This document shows positions 34,392 to 46,948 of a stretch of 64,000 nt of DNA, piece by piece. The notes under the pieces are model-generated. The model saw only the letters and a program-made list of their open reading frames with translations. It was not told where the DNA came from and did no database searches. The DNA comes from Perilla frutescens (taxonomy: Eukaryota > Streptophyta > Magnoliopsida > Lamiales > Lamiaceae): the NCBI GenBank assembly GCA_026008535.1, contig BRKX01000010.1, forward strand, positions 4,973,001-5,037,000, given 5' to 3'. The position numbers were made by a program, and so were the translations under genes. Each line of letters starts with the position of its first letter. Position 1 is the stretch's first letter.

Positions 34392-34584
34392 TATGATTTT
34401 TTCCTACTATGCTCTTAGTTATTAAATTCAAAAGAAAAATAATGTTAGTTTCAAAAAACATTAAATAGGGGTATATTAAGAAAAATAAAAATTTAATACA
34501 TATTTATAAGTAAAGAATACTATAATTTTGGGCCAAGAAAAAAATGAATAAGAAACTGTAATTATGGGACGGATGAAATATATG

Positions 34585-35010
34585 TTTTCTAACTACTTGA
34601 ACAAAATGTCCCTTTGTCTTGCACTCCTAGCTGTGCAACGATATAATTTGTACTACTGCAGTATTGCACTCAGTCGAGTAATCTCAATCTTGTGGTAGAA
34701 TAAATTTATATTGTTACATAGCTACTCTCAGTAGTGCACCCATATTCGTGCAACAATTTAATTTGTAATGTTACACAAATGCACTCAGTTGTGCACTCCT
34801 CAATAGTATAGTAATAATAATTTGTATTACTATATAACATCCCATTTGTGCACCCTAAAAGTGCGCTCTAGTGGTGCACCACACATTTTTTTTTAAATAA
34901 AAAATAATTAAATATATTTACTGAAAAAGTGACTAAAAATAATATGTTTTTGAGTTAATGGCGTAAATATAGTTTTATTAAGTGAAAATGACTATTTCTC
35001 TATATTAGTA
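34585..35010. mobile_element. Relative of the gypsy-splitting MITE
   Basis: It shares with 50670-51154 the GTGCAACGATATAATTTGTA-type phrases, CACTCAGTTGTGCACTC, AAAAGTGCGCT and the TTAAGTGAAAATGACTATTT end. The borders are approximate. Confidence 0.6.
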
Positions 35011-35852
35011 CAATAATAATTTACCATTTATGTTCAATTAAATGTATTATTTTAAAAAATGCACTCTTATAATTTATTCTTATAAAGAAAAAGAATAGCT
35101 AGTGTATTTGAAAACTAAATTTGGTACATAATTCTATAATGTACTCCTATTATTAATTTATTCATTTAAAAACAAGTATTATTAATTTCAAAAAAATATC
35201 AAGTAAAGGTATATGAAGAGTTGCAAAAAATTAATATAAATTTAACAAATTAAATAGATGACTATACTATTAATGTGGATAAAAGAGTATTAATCAAATA
35301 AAAATCTTTGCATCTAAAAAGCTACTCTTGAAAAATAAGAAAACTAATTACTCTTACTCTTGAATTTTTATTAAGAATGTTCTTTCATAATAGTACAATT
35401 AAACTGGCTGCATGTGCACTTTGGAATAAATTATGTGAGTTTCCAATCAAATACAATTAGAATTCAAACTACATAACTAAATTTCATGGGATAATATAAA
35501 TCAAACTCATAATTTTTAAATTACATTTTCAATTACATACTTGCCGTAACCTCAATAATCTAATGAGACTATTTAGAATTAATTATTAATATACATGCAT
35601 TGAAGTGATATACAGCTGACATACGTTATCCCCATCGCTGTCACGGCCGGGGGCTCATTCATTCATTCTAAAATTTAATATTATTAAATTAATTTTAATA
35701 ATTATTTTTTAGGGAAAGTTTTTAATAAATATCTTACCAATGCCATCTATCTTGGAAGGAAGTCAAGGAACACAATAAATACAGGTAGTGTCCCAATTTT
35801 TTAAGATGTACATAATTCAATATTTTTAAAATAATTTTTAAATGATATTTTG
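35011..35852. other. AT-rich intergenic stretch
   Basis: I see no gene, RNA or repeat terminus. Confidence 0.35.
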
Positions 35853-36193
35853 AGGTAAATTATACTTTCATACTTATATTTTAATTTTTTTAAATAATTA
35901 TTATCTTTTTTAAAATTAGTAAAATAGTACCCACTTTTATCAAAAATTTATAAATCTAACATTTTATCAATTTTATGGGCCCTTATGTAATTGTATTTTA
36001 ATATTTGAGGATTTTTTTAACGCTGTTGTGGAAATGGAAATATTAAAAAACAATCAATTACATAAGATTTTAAGAGCAGAAAATTGATCAAATGCTAATT
36101 GTACAATTTTTTTTTAAATGGGTATTGTTTATTTAATTTGGAAAAAGTGGGTGGGGGCTATTTTTTAAAAGGAGATCAAAATGTAATTTATCT
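35853..36193. mobile_element. Mutator-type MITE, TATCAAAGT family, copy 3 (decayed)
   Basis: The left AGGTAAATTATACTTTCATA and right GATCAAAATGTAATTTATC match inversely. The interior shares the CAATTAC and GATTTT wording of copies 1 and 4. Confidence 0.55.
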
Positions 36194-36497
36194 ACATGAT
36201 ATTTTACGTATAAATGATGTGGAAAATTAAAAATGGTGTGTTCCGTTATTTTTTATAAGCAAGTATATTCTCGATATTGTTATCTTATCAAATAATATCG
36301 TAAAAGTTTAATAAAAATAATATAATCACATCAAAAATAAATATTGCGATACATATTTTTTTTGTATCGCCATATAAAATATATATACAATATCAATTAA
36401 AAACATTACATATAATTATTATATAACACAAAAATAAATAAATAAAATTTCCTTAAATAATAATTATTTATTACGCGATCCGATCCGTTGGAGTAAT

Positions 36498-36690
36498 CAC
36501 GTGGAAAGTGGGCCGGCGTGCTTGATGGGACCAACCACGTAGGTTGTACGTGCGCGCTTTATGAAGGTACCTTCTCGATAACGGTTACGGGAGAGTGCAT
36601 AGGCATCCCGTTCCACGTGGATAGCCAAATTCAACCACACCACACCAAACTACGCTGCATTTATGTACACGCATTGATGCTCGTCACGTG
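36498..36690. promoter_or_regulatory. Cluster of three G-boxes without an obvious gene
   Basis: Perfect CACGTG palindromes lie at 36498-36503, 36614-36619 and 36685-36690, with further ACGT cores at CCACGTAGG and GTACGTGC between them. The local sequence is less AT-rich than its surroundings. No ATG-initiated reading frame of convincing size follows; the frame at 36688-36903 starts with GTG and is hydrophobic but unrecognised. This may be an orphan promoter of a lost or non-coding gene. Confidence 0.35.
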
Positions 36691-36964
36691 ACTCTAGCGG
36701 CTTCGCGGGCATTATTTATGTACGGTGCCATCTTGATTCTTATCCTCTACGCTGCACCTCTCCCTACCTACGCTGTGCCCGCGACTTTAATTTGTGAATG
36801 TTACCAATTTTGTGACATAACGTTAGGAATTCCGAATTGGATAATTTTATTAAACCCTTTTTGTTCGATTGATGGTATATATAAGACTCGTAGAAAAAAG
36901 TAGGATTACATTATTTATATAAAACTAGTTATGTATTTCGATTGTTTGATTGGAAATTTAATAG

Positions 36965-37450
36965 TTTAAGATAGAGCCGATAAATTTTGACACGGTACGG
37001 ATACGTACAAAATTAATTGGTTAGTATATAATCTTATAGTATTCGTGTTCTTATCGTGTCGACACGATAAAGACATGAAAATTTCGTGTTGGATTCATAT
37101 AATTCGTTAATATTATATAAATATGTAATTAAATATAGTAATTATATATAATAATTTATCATATCTATTTAATCTAAAATTTTAGTTAAAACTCAATTAT
37201 TTAATTTAAAGTTTATTTATTTAAATTAACATTTATTTATTGTATTCCTATATTTATCGTGTCTCTATTGTGTCGTGTCGGTATGATAACAAATTGTGTT
37301 TTTCGTGCTCGTGCCGTGTCCATGTTTGTATATAACAGATCATGTTCGTGTTCGTGTCGAACAAATTCTTAATTAACAGACTGTGTTCGTGTTTGGCCTT
37401 ATCGTATCGTGTTGTTATCGTGTCGACCTGTTAACGACCCGACAAGCACG
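36965..37450. mobile_element. Element built from GTGTCG/CGACAC words
   Basis: Both ends carry overlapping CGTGTCG, TATCGTGTC, GACACGATAA and GTTCGTGT words; the middle is AT-rich. The architecture resembles 15360-17291 and 63015-63544. No clear target duplication was found. Confidence 0.45.
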
Positions 37451-38690
37451 ATAAGATAATTATTATCAATATTGTGTTTGGATTTTGTAAGGATTGTAAT
37501 TAAAATATAAAAGAATGCATAAATTGTCTTCCGTGAATAATTTTCATTATTAATTTAAAGGTGCAATTAAATACTTGAAAATATGAACGCATATTTAAAT
37601 TGTACTTATGAATTTATAGTATAAAGTAGAAAATTATGGATGAAATTGTGCAATTTCATGAAATTTTCATTATTAACTTAAAGTTGAAGTTGTGTAAGTG
37701 CAATGTTATTATTATTTTTCAGTAATTTTAATATTTTATTTAAAAGTGATTTCAAAGAAAAGTAATTTATACATAATATGCACTTGTTTAAATATTTCAA
37801 AAATTAGGGTAGAAAGATCTGAAAATTATTTAAATGGAAATGGGAATAATTGGGTAATTTTGAGTTTTATCAAAAAATATGAAGAATTATGAAAATAAAC
37901 AACCCCCTTTTGGAGTGAATAATGAGTGATGAGCTCATTATCAATACTGATCTCCTATTATTTCAACCAAACACTTGATTAGACTGAATTATTTTAATCA
38001 ATCAATCATTCAATGTCACACCTAATCCTACAAACCAATAACTATTAAAAAACTTAAATAAAAATTTGTGTCATATTATGTTCACGAATCTTGATGAATC
38101 TCTATATCCAGATCCAATACAAAAATATGGTGATCTTTTATGAGTATTTGAATCATCGAAATATTTAACTTCTGATACTAAAGTATTAATACTTATTTTT
38201 TCCCTCAAAGAATAAGATTTTTTTTTATAATTATTTGCGTAAAATAAGTATAATTCGTACTACGAGTTGATTATGTGGATTCATATAATGATTTGTGACT
38301 TATCAGACAATCTGACTTGAGAGTCATAGAAGAGGGACATAATTGAGTGATGCATTTTTCGTATTATTTAGTGATATATGATGATTTTAGTACGTGCTTG
38401 AACTTCATCTTAAAGATTATGATTTTCTTGTTGCTTAAAACAGAAAAAAGAAAAAAAGATGATTAGATGTTCAATAGGTTTTGAAGAAATTAGAAACGCA
38501 GAGACAAGCAATGTATTTTATTTTTTTCAATTTTGAGAATAACAGTCGCTATTGAAATACATGCCGAGTAACTACCACTAGACCGTCCCCCAAAAAAACG
38601 GCTTGCAATGGATTTGAGAATATTTAACTTTGTTTGCAAGTAAAATATGCACTTGAGATTCTCTATTCCCAACTTGTGTGTGCCGATCGT
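37451..38690. other. AT-rich stretch with old repeats
   Basis: 37480-37890 resembles 60860-61430 (TTTTATTTAAAAGTGATTTC, ATGCACTTGT). A SINE-head scrap (CTACCACTAGACCGTCCCC) lies at 38572-38590. I see no gene. Confidence 0.4.
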
Positions 38691-39330
38691 GTATCAAAGC
38701 TTAAAATTATTATTTTTTTCTTTCATTTTTTTCTTCAATTCTAATTTCTTTAGGTTTAGCATAATTTTACAAGTTTATTTAGGGTTTATTCCCCTCAATT
38801 AGGATTTATAATTATTTTTTAATATTTAATTTTCACTTTTTAATTAATATAATTGATTTTTATGGTTGATTATTCCAAATTTAAGATATATAATTTTTTA
38901 AAATTTTAATTTCTAACAAGAAATATTAATTATGATTAGTTATAATATAGTAAATTTTATTTTCATAAAAAAATATTATTAACCATATATAATTTTAATA
39001 TTGGCATATGAGTGATACATAAAATTAAGACTAGAGGATCTCTAGTCCTGAAATATGACCTTACATAATTTTCGGTGGTTGGATATTTACTTTTCTTTTA
39101 AATATCCTAAAATTAAATGCTGATAAAGGAAAGCAGAAAAGGGCGTGTGCTTTGAGAAATCAGAATTTATTGTTCTTGGTAAAAGTTAGGAAATTGAGCT
39201 AAATAAAAAGATATTTAATTAAATCGCGTATACGCACCCTCTCAACCGAATATTTAAGTGAGAAAATCATTTAAAATATAGGAACCTACTCCATGTGGTG
39301 AGGACTGTGGGTTGGGCAAAACCAGAGTTA
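38691..39330. other. AT-rich intergenic stretch
   Basis: The first 130 bases resemble the fold-back family at 61426-61815 (TTAGGTTTAGCATAATTTTA and TATTTAGGGTTTATTCCCCT). Otherwise I see nothing assignable. Confidence 0.35.
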
Positions 39331-39334
39331 GAAA

Positions 39335-39825
39335 ATCATCGGACCGGCTCACACTCTAGACTGCTTCAGTACTAGGCAGCCCTTTCCCGAGTTAGATGGC
39401 TCACATTCTGTACCGCCCACCTTGACAAGGTGCACGTCATCGGACAACTCACACTTTTAGACCGCTTCAGTACTCGGTAGCCCTTTTTCGAGTTGAATGA
39501 CTAACACTCTAGATCGCTTCAGTACTAGGTAGCCCTTTCCCGAGTTGGATGGCTCACACTCTGTACTGCTTCGGCACGAGGTAGTCTTTTTCCAAACCAG
39601 ACGACTCTTACTCTCACCTTGACAAGGTGCACGTCCTCAGACGGCTCACACTCTAGACCGCTTCGGTACTAGGTAGTTCTTTCCTGAGCCAGATGACTCA
39701 TACTCTGGACCGTTTCGGCACCAAGTAGCTCTTTTACAAGCCAGACGACTCTCACTTTAGGTAGCTTTCACTCCGGACCGCTTCGGCACTAGGTAGCCCT
39801 TTTTCGAGACGAACCAGCTGTCAAT
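39335..39825. repeat. Minisatellite, about 57-bp unit
   Basis: About eight imperfect units contain CACTCTAGACCGCTTCGGTA followed by CTAGGTAGCCCTTTCCCGAG or variants. Two units contain an extra CACCTTGACAAGGTGCACGT palindrome-rich insert. It is GC-richer than the surroundings and flanked by CTACTCCATGTGGTG and CTAACTCCACCACA. There is no open frame. Confidence 0.8.
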
Positions 39826-40243
39826 GAAAGCACCAATGATAGGGACTCAAGTCAAAGGTCCTAACTCCACCACAAAAGCTAGTTCAAGGGTGGATGATTG
39901 ATCCTCAACTTAAGTACTAATCCACAATTGCTTGTGGATCCGATGTGGGATTGTATCAAATATCTAGTGGATAAATTTCTATGCAATGATATACAGATAG
40001 TGGAGACTTATAGGGATGTTTCGAGTTCGAAATCTATCATCCAATACTTAAGTTGATGTTGAGGAGATAAGATAATGAAATAAGTAAGTGAAAAAAATAA
40101 AAAAAATATATATATTATTTTTACAAAACTTATCGTTACAATAAAATAAAAAGGTGTTTATAATTTATGTAAGCACATACACGATGTCAAGATGAGTAAC
40201 GACTTTTTTGTCGATCAATGGAAGTAGAAATTTCACTTCAGCC
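39826..40243. other. Flank of the minisatellite
   Basis: The part to 40080 contains common plant repeat phrases such as GATGTGGGATTGTATCAAAT. I see no gene. Confidence 0.35.
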
Positions 40244-40246
40244 TAA

Positions 40247-41290
40247 GGCATCTCCAACAGTTTTCACCAAAATACAGTTAACTCTATATTATTGTGCAGT
40301 TTCAATTTTCATCTCCAACAACATCACTCTATAATGGAATATTCTTTTTTTACTATTGATTTAATTTTTGTTATCAAATTATTTAATTGAATATGATTAT
40401 ATATATATATATATTGATATTCTTGCTCATTATATTTTTTTTAATTAATATATAATTAAATTTTATTTTTATTTTACAAAAATTAAAAGGTTCACGTAAA
40501 ACAATCAACTTATTCAAAATAAAAATCAACATTTCAAATATATAATTTAATAAAAACATAAATTACATGTCATAACAATTACGATTTCTAATACACGCAG
40601 TCATCATATCTTGCAAATCTTCTTTCTTCCAAAATTTTAATGCTTGATACAAAAACGATTCTAATCTTGCTAAACGCATGTACTTTGAACAAGAACAGAC
40701 AAAAATTCTGGCAAAAAGGCAGGAACAATCCAACCAGTCTTCCCTACCAAATAATATTTTTGACTTTGGAAGTTATTTTGCAAATATTCCAGGTGTGGGA
40801 TCTGGATCCGGAAGTGGCTTAGGGGATCATTAGCTAAAATAATTGTGTTGTATTATTAATATTTTACTCTTATTATATCATGTTTGTATTTTTATTAATT
40901 ATGTATTTGTATTGTTTATTGTAATATATTTGTGGTTTTGTATTGTTTATTATAATATATTTGTGGTTTTGTATTGTTATTGAAATATTTATGTAATTCT
41001 GTTTTTATTAATTATGTATTTTGTGTTTAATTATATGTTTAAATTAATGTAACATTTTTACTTAATCAATGTATAAAATAATTTTAAAACAATTGAAAGA
41101 AATCTAATTATCTAATGAAGGAAAAAAAACTATTAGCCGAGATGAACAGTACGTCAGTTATTTAGCCGAGGTACTGTTCACAACCCCTCACTTTACCGTG
41201 CCGTGAATCAAATGTTGGAGAATGACTTTTATCAACTTTCACCCTACTTTTCTATTTTACCGAGGCGCGTTCCTTCTCTTGGAGATGGCC
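40247..41290. mobile_element. PIF/Harbinger-like MITE
   Basis: The ends GGCATCTCCAACAG and GGAGATGGCC are inverted. TAA lies on both flanks (40244-40246, 41291-41293), the trinucleotide duplication of PIF/Harbinger elements. The frame at 40640-40822 shows no transposase motif. Confidence 0.7.
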
Positions 41291-41293
41291 TAA

Positions 41294-42112
41294 GAACACA
41301 ACTCCTGGTCTGCAAATATCGTGTCAAATCGGTAATTATTTTTAAAAAAGAAATACTTATAACTTTATTTGTAAATGATGATTCCAAATGAGGTTAATTA
41401 CACTGCAATAATCAACATTTGCCCTTCAGTTTTGTCCTAAATTTTTAAAATCACACTTCAATATCTAATGTTTTTAGGTGTCTCAAATCTTGACATGAAT
41501 GATGCCATCACCTTCAAATAATCAAATGCCTTCACACTTCCACGTAAATTTGTTGCCATTGCACATCAGTATTTGAGACACCGAAAAATTGCTATTGAAG
41601 TGAAACTTCTGAAATATTGAAGTGTAACATTTGAAACATTGAAATAAAAGTGAAAAAACCATGGCAAACGTTGGGTGTTGAAGTGTAATCAACCCTTCTA
41701 AATGCACCACAAAATTTTCTTTACAAACCACTTTTTACTTTACATACCATATAATCTTTTCATTTTTTTTTCTCACGTTTTCTCTACACACCATAACAAG
41801 GTCTTTTTACCCTTTCACTTAAAAAATAAAATTTTAGTAATTAAATCATAAAAGATAAAAAAAAATTGAAGAATGAAGACAAGGACAGTTGTAGTTTATG
41901 CTTATGTCGGTCATCTTCTTCCCCAACAATTTACATCAGACTTCCACCGGCCAAACATCATCGTGCACCCTCCCCTATCCTCCTTACGGTGGCGCTGCCT
42001 AATAACGACTATCCACACCTCATTTGAACTGTAAAATCTGAACACCCTTTTTTGGTTTAAAAAATATTTTCCGAACCCCCTTGTTTGAGTTCGAAAAATA
42101 TTTTTCGAACCT
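41294..42112. other. AT-rich intergenic stretch
   Basis: 41390-41700 is loosely self-complementary (AGGTTAATTACACTG, AGTGTAATCAACCC) and may be another fold-back element. I see no gene. Confidence 0.35.
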
Positions 42113-42113
42113 C

Positions 42114-42171
<58 letters not shown>
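42113..42171. repeat. (TTA)19 microsatellite
   Basis: A pure trinucleotide run; the minus-strand poly-asparagine frame over it is an artefact. Confidence 0.95.
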
Positions 42172-42780
42172 GGATTTAGTAAGAATATTTAAGTAATTAT
42201 ACAATTATTTATTTTTTCTTATTTTAATTAATGATATGTAAAGAAAAAATGGGAATGCATTTAAAAACACCCATTAATAAAATAATAGGTGGAACAATTA
42301 CTCAAGAAGAAAAATAATAACGTGTAATAATATCATAAATATATCCTATATATATTAATTAATAATCCCATCAATCACTATATAACACTAAATATTTATG
42401 GTTTCGTAACTGCTGCGTCTATGTACATTATTAGATAGAATATTAATTTGATTATGTGCATCTTAATTCGAGTAGCGGGACGTTACATGCATCCCACTCA
42501 TGTTGTTATTCGCAAGAAATTGTGATTTTTAATGAGTTTGAATTTTTCCGTATTGCGGGCCCAAATTTTTCTTAAAGTGACATCTCAATTTTATATACGT
42601 AAATCTTCGTGTATATAACATGATATTTTCCTCCTTGTATAAAGAGCGTCATTTTCTATAAAAACACGTATATTAATAAAGTAATAAAATTACCGAATTA
42701 CATTTAGGTGAATCCATTAAATGGTAAAAAAAGAGGTTTGAATACATCAAATAGGAGCAAAATTAGAAAAAATGTACTCA
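42172..42780. other. AT-rich intergenic stretch
   Basis: I see no gene or repeat border. Confidence 0.35.
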
Positions 42781-43241
42781 CTCCGTTCCGATTATACAGT
42801 CCATTTTCTACTCGCACGTAGATTAAAAATATTTATGAAAACAAGAAATAAAAGCTAAACTTCCAACTTTAACCTTATTTATTGAAAATTAATAAAACTT
42901 AAATTTTAGCTCAACTTTGATGTATTAATTTTTTGAAACAAAGAAAATATACAATTAATGAAGTGCAAATACAATGAATATCAATAGAATTGATCAAATT
43001 CAAGTACATGCAAATTAATTAAGTTGGTCAATTTTAATTAATATTTCTCTTTTTTTAAAAAAATAACATTTAAGATTTATAACTTTCTCAAGCTTAAATG
43101 TTTAATTTTTTTAATTTTCAAAATCTAATAAGGGTATAATTGTACATTCCTATTAAAAATAACACTACATATAGTAATGTGACTAGATAATCGAGACACC
43201 TCAAAATAGAAATGTGGACTATATGATCGGGACGGAGGGAG
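42781..43241. mobile_element. Stowaway-like MITE, 461 bp
   Basis: Left end CTCCGTTCCGATTATACAGT; right end ACTATATGATCGGGACGGAG followed by GGAG. Arms are complements. Confidence 0.75.
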
Positions 43242-44164
43242 TAATTTTTTTATTTCGATTGTGCAGAATGACACTATTTATGAAACAAAAATAAAGTGTC
43301 AGAACAACAATTATTTTGAAATGGATGGAATACTATTTAGCGTAAAAAATGATATTTTTAAATTTCAAACAATGATGCGTTTTCACTCTGAAAAATGCAG
43401 AAATTATAAAAAAAAAATGTCCATGACTTCTATCGTTATCTTTCAAAATTAAAATAAAATAAAATATTCTAATAACAAATGTGATATTCTTTAATATTAT
43501 AAGTGATATTTTTTCACGTACAAGATCGACTCTGAAATGGTATTCGCCCGTCTGATATAAGACCTAATGACCTATGTACGTAGAATTTCCCTTGTTAAAA
43601 GTAATGAATATAATTATATAAGAAAGATTAGAAAATTCATTAGACGTGACGCCCTTTTGTTAAATGAGACAATTCTGGGCGTAAAGTTGAATAACTGAAA
43701 ATTAATTTCAATTGGAGATCTACATCTAGATGCTTCGAAGAGTTGTACTCTTTGGACTTGTGATTTATTAAGGCAGTTGTCTTGTACCATGTACGGCTGA
43801 ATAATTGGACCAACTGCTTTTGCATTTCTTAGAAACTAAGGATTGAGCTGTCTCATATTCATATACTACTAGATGCTGTAGAATATTTCAGCTTTTTGTT
43901 TGTGCACGTTGTTATTTAAAAAAATAAAGTTAAAATAATAATAATAATAATAATAATAATATATGAAATTCATGATATTATTTAAACAAATCATAAGTTT
44001 GCTTATTGTATACTATATAAATATATATGTAAATTTATGGGAATAAAATTGATGGGGGCGCTCACCTCGGCAATGAGTTCAAGTAAGATTTGAAATTGCC
44101 TAAAAATGTAAAATTAGGTTTAAATTAAAGGGTGTTAAACATTTTACATGTTCTCTTTAAATGG
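43242..44164. other. AT-rich intergenic stretch
   Basis: No gene is visible. An (ATA)n run lies at 43937-43962. Confidence 0.35.
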
Positions 44165-44530
44165 GAGTTTCCTATACGGAATGTATACATATAAAATGTG
44201 GGTTCTTTTTAAAAAATATTTCATTTTTTCAAAATTCACGAAACAGTAGATACTTTTTCAAAATTTTTGCAAATCTAACATACCCGAAAATCATATGTAG
44301 TTGACTGTATTTTAAGATTTCATGATTAAATGCTTTTTTTACGTTGTTGGGGAATATAAATACTAAAATACAATTAATTATACTGGATTTTCAGGACGGA
44401 AAATTGATCAAATGTTATGCTTACAAATTTTTTAAAAAAAATGATTACAATTTGGTTAATTTTTAAAAAGTGATTTTTTTTTTCCCGAAAAGAACCTAAA
44501 ATGTAGGTATCAAAGTGAAAATTTTCTCTA
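44165..44530. mobile_element. Mutator-type MITE, TATCAAAGT family, copy 4
   Basis: The right arm CCTAAAATGTAGGTATCAAA matches copy 2 directly; the left arm is more diverged. Borders are approximate. Confidence 0.6.
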
Positions 44531-45315
44531 GAATTCACGACTTATATTTCTTGAGGCAAAATTATTGACTACTCTGAATTATGGAGAACCAAAAATTCCA
44601 CAATTTTAAGTATTTATTGTTATATATATGCATGTAAATAAATTTACGGAAAAGTGTCACGTAATTATGATTTAATTTGTCATTTGTACTACAACTATAC
44701 ATGGTTGCAAATGTGATAAGACGTTTGGTTTGTAAATAGATAAGAGATGCGACTAATTATTGGAGATATTAATAGATTTCACCCAAAAATCCCTTTTACC
44801 CGTTATAAGAAAAGCATCTAATAAATATCCAATTTTACTCTTATAACCCTGTTTTTTCACCGTAAAGATAGGTGCGCCAAACTATGTAAAAAAAGCAATT
44901 TTGACATTATTTGATAACGTTATCTCAACGCCAGCTTCGATAATGCTCAATTATACCTTATGTTATAATCTTCTGCCCATTTTAGTACAATTATTATTGT
45001 TTATTACAAGTCCAAATCCAGCACCAACCCACGTAATCCTCGATTTTAGGCCAACTCTAATTCTACAACTTTAAATAAATTAATCACTCTAATACTATCT
45101 AATTTTCAAGGTTTCTTAATCAAACTTTATTTCGTTGTATTTCAAATAGCAAGGTCCACCTTGCCTTATTTGGACGTCCCAATAGCAAGATTCACTACCC
45201 AATATGAAAATAATTAATGTCAACATCAAAGTAGACTCCATTTAATTTATATTATTTTTTTATTATAATACTCTTTGAAGAAATAGACCCCACCCATTTT
45301 ACCCACTACTTAACT
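44531..45315. other. AT-rich intergenic stretch
   Basis: I see no gene, RNA or repeat border. Confidence 0.35.
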
Positions 45316-45317
45316 AA

Positions 45318-45490
45318 GAGCATCCACTATGAGAGGTTCTTATATCTATGTGACAAAATAAGAACCAAGTTCCACCACAGTGGAACACAATTCAAGTTAG
45401 CAAAATAAGAAGTGGGTTCTTGTATTAAATAGTGGGGCCCAAATATTTTCTCTCTCATCCCCTTTTGCATTTTGGGTGCTTTCCTTCTTT

Positions 45491-45559
<69 letters not shown>

Positions 45560-45710
45560 ATTGATGGTAAAAGTAGTAATGATAGTGGGATCCATGAATA
45601 GATAAAAATGAGGTAGCAACATAGTGAAGAAAATGTTGAGTAATTAAAAAAGGAAGTGTTTGATGATGTGACACAATGTGGCACCACTATAAGGTAGCAC
45701 AGTGGATGCC
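45318..45710. mobile_element. hAT-like MITE with an (AC)n(AT)n core
   Basis: The left end AGAGCATCCACTATGAGAGG is mirrored by CACAGTGGATGCCCT at the right. TAACTAA lies on both flanks (45311-45317, right copy from 45711). The core has (CA)14 at 45494-45523 followed by (TA)n to 45557. Confidence 0.65.
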
Positions 45711-46600
45711 CTAACTAATCCATTTCTCCTCAATCTCCGTGTCCACCTTACTATTGGGACGGAGAAAGTATTATATTATGCGTGGGCATTGATCAAATAA
45801 ATTAATAACAAAAATAGATTAGACAATTGAGGCCTTAATTAAACTTGCTCTACTATGAGGGGGGTTGGCCTAAAACACATTTGTAAGTTGCAATTGGTTC
45901 TAGAGTTGGTATAAGAATTGCTTTGATAAAGATTTAATGAAACAAAAATATATTTTATGCAACATAATTTATGTGCTCGTTCAGAAATTCAAAAGAATTA
46001 GTTATAAGTGGAAATTGAATAAGCACTACTTCTATGTAGCCAATATAGTAACGAGCTAATTACAATTAAATACATAAATTTTGATGCAATTTAGATAGAT
46101 TGTAATTAAAACACAAATTTCCATTTTCTTTTTTCAAAATAGACTAACGAAAACTGATACGGCGCAAATGTCATGCCATTTCATAATGACATGAAGAATA
46201 TTTTTCATCTCATTACAAAACGATGTCCTTTTTTATTTAAATGAAGAACTAAAATAATAATTTACAATATTGAATACCCACTCAAGAAAAGAGATTAGGG
46301 AAATTTTTGGCTAATTATTAAATATGAATATATTAGTAGGAGGCGTGTAGGTTTTTATAATATGTGATTTCTAGTAAATATATTTATATCAAATAGCTGG
46401 CCGAAAATGCCAACAACTACAAGTAGGCACAAAGACAAAAGGAAGGCTAATTCTTTTTTTATTTGAGTGATTTTTTTTTTTTAATTGTTATTTTCCGTAA
46501 AATTGAATTTTGTTCACAACGTTGCCGACGGCCGTTTCCCTTAAAAACAACAAAAATCCACAAAAAGAAACGAAAAACACAAAAAAATCGGCCGTGATTG
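45711..46600. other. AT-rich stretch upstream of the gene at 46949
   Basis: I see no separate gene. GC content rises from about 46520, where the promoter of the next gene begins. Confidence 0.4.
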
Positions 46601-46613
46601 ACTGTGGCCCGGG

Positions 46614-46814
46614 GGTGGGCCCCACCGGACTCCAAACCACAATTCAAATCCAGTTAATCACGCAATACTAAATTCCACACCAGAAAATTCGAGCAGACAC
46701 GTCAAAACCAAAGCCCTTCAAAAATATATTTTACGATTGACGAGACGTCCGTGATGTGGGCCCCACCCCCCGTATTCCTACGTCGCTGTCACCGTTCCCA
46801 TCGTCACTATAAAA
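46614..46814 (+). promoter_or_regulatory. Promoter of the gene at 46949
   Basis: GTGGGCCCCAC occurs twice, at 46615-46625 and 46756-46766, both close to the class I TCP consensus GTGGGNCCC. A clear TATA box, TATAAAA, is at 46808-46814, followed by a CT-rich leader (CCCTCTCTCTCTCATC), so transcription probably starts near 46840. Confidence 0.6.
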
Positions 46815-46948
46815 CCCGCATCATTTCCCTCTCTCTCTCATCGCAGATTTCGCATCTTTCTCTCTCTACACTCTAAGATATCGTGATTTTACGCCTTCTG
46901 TTTGTGCTGTTCGTAACTCGTACATTGTGCCAAGTGTTTAAGTTTCCG

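Noticed and set aside
36688..36903. 71-residue hydrophobic frame downstream of the G-box cluster
   Set aside because: It starts with GTG, has no internal ATG near the start in a good context, and matches no family I know.
39335..39825. Minisatellite as a possible leucine-rich or other repeat-protein gene
   Set aside because: Frames are interrupted in all directions and the unit length (about 57) is not kept exactly.
40640..40822. Frame inside the PIF/Harbinger-like MITE as a transposase remnant
   Set aside because: No DDE or Myb-like motif is visible in 60 residues; too weak to call.
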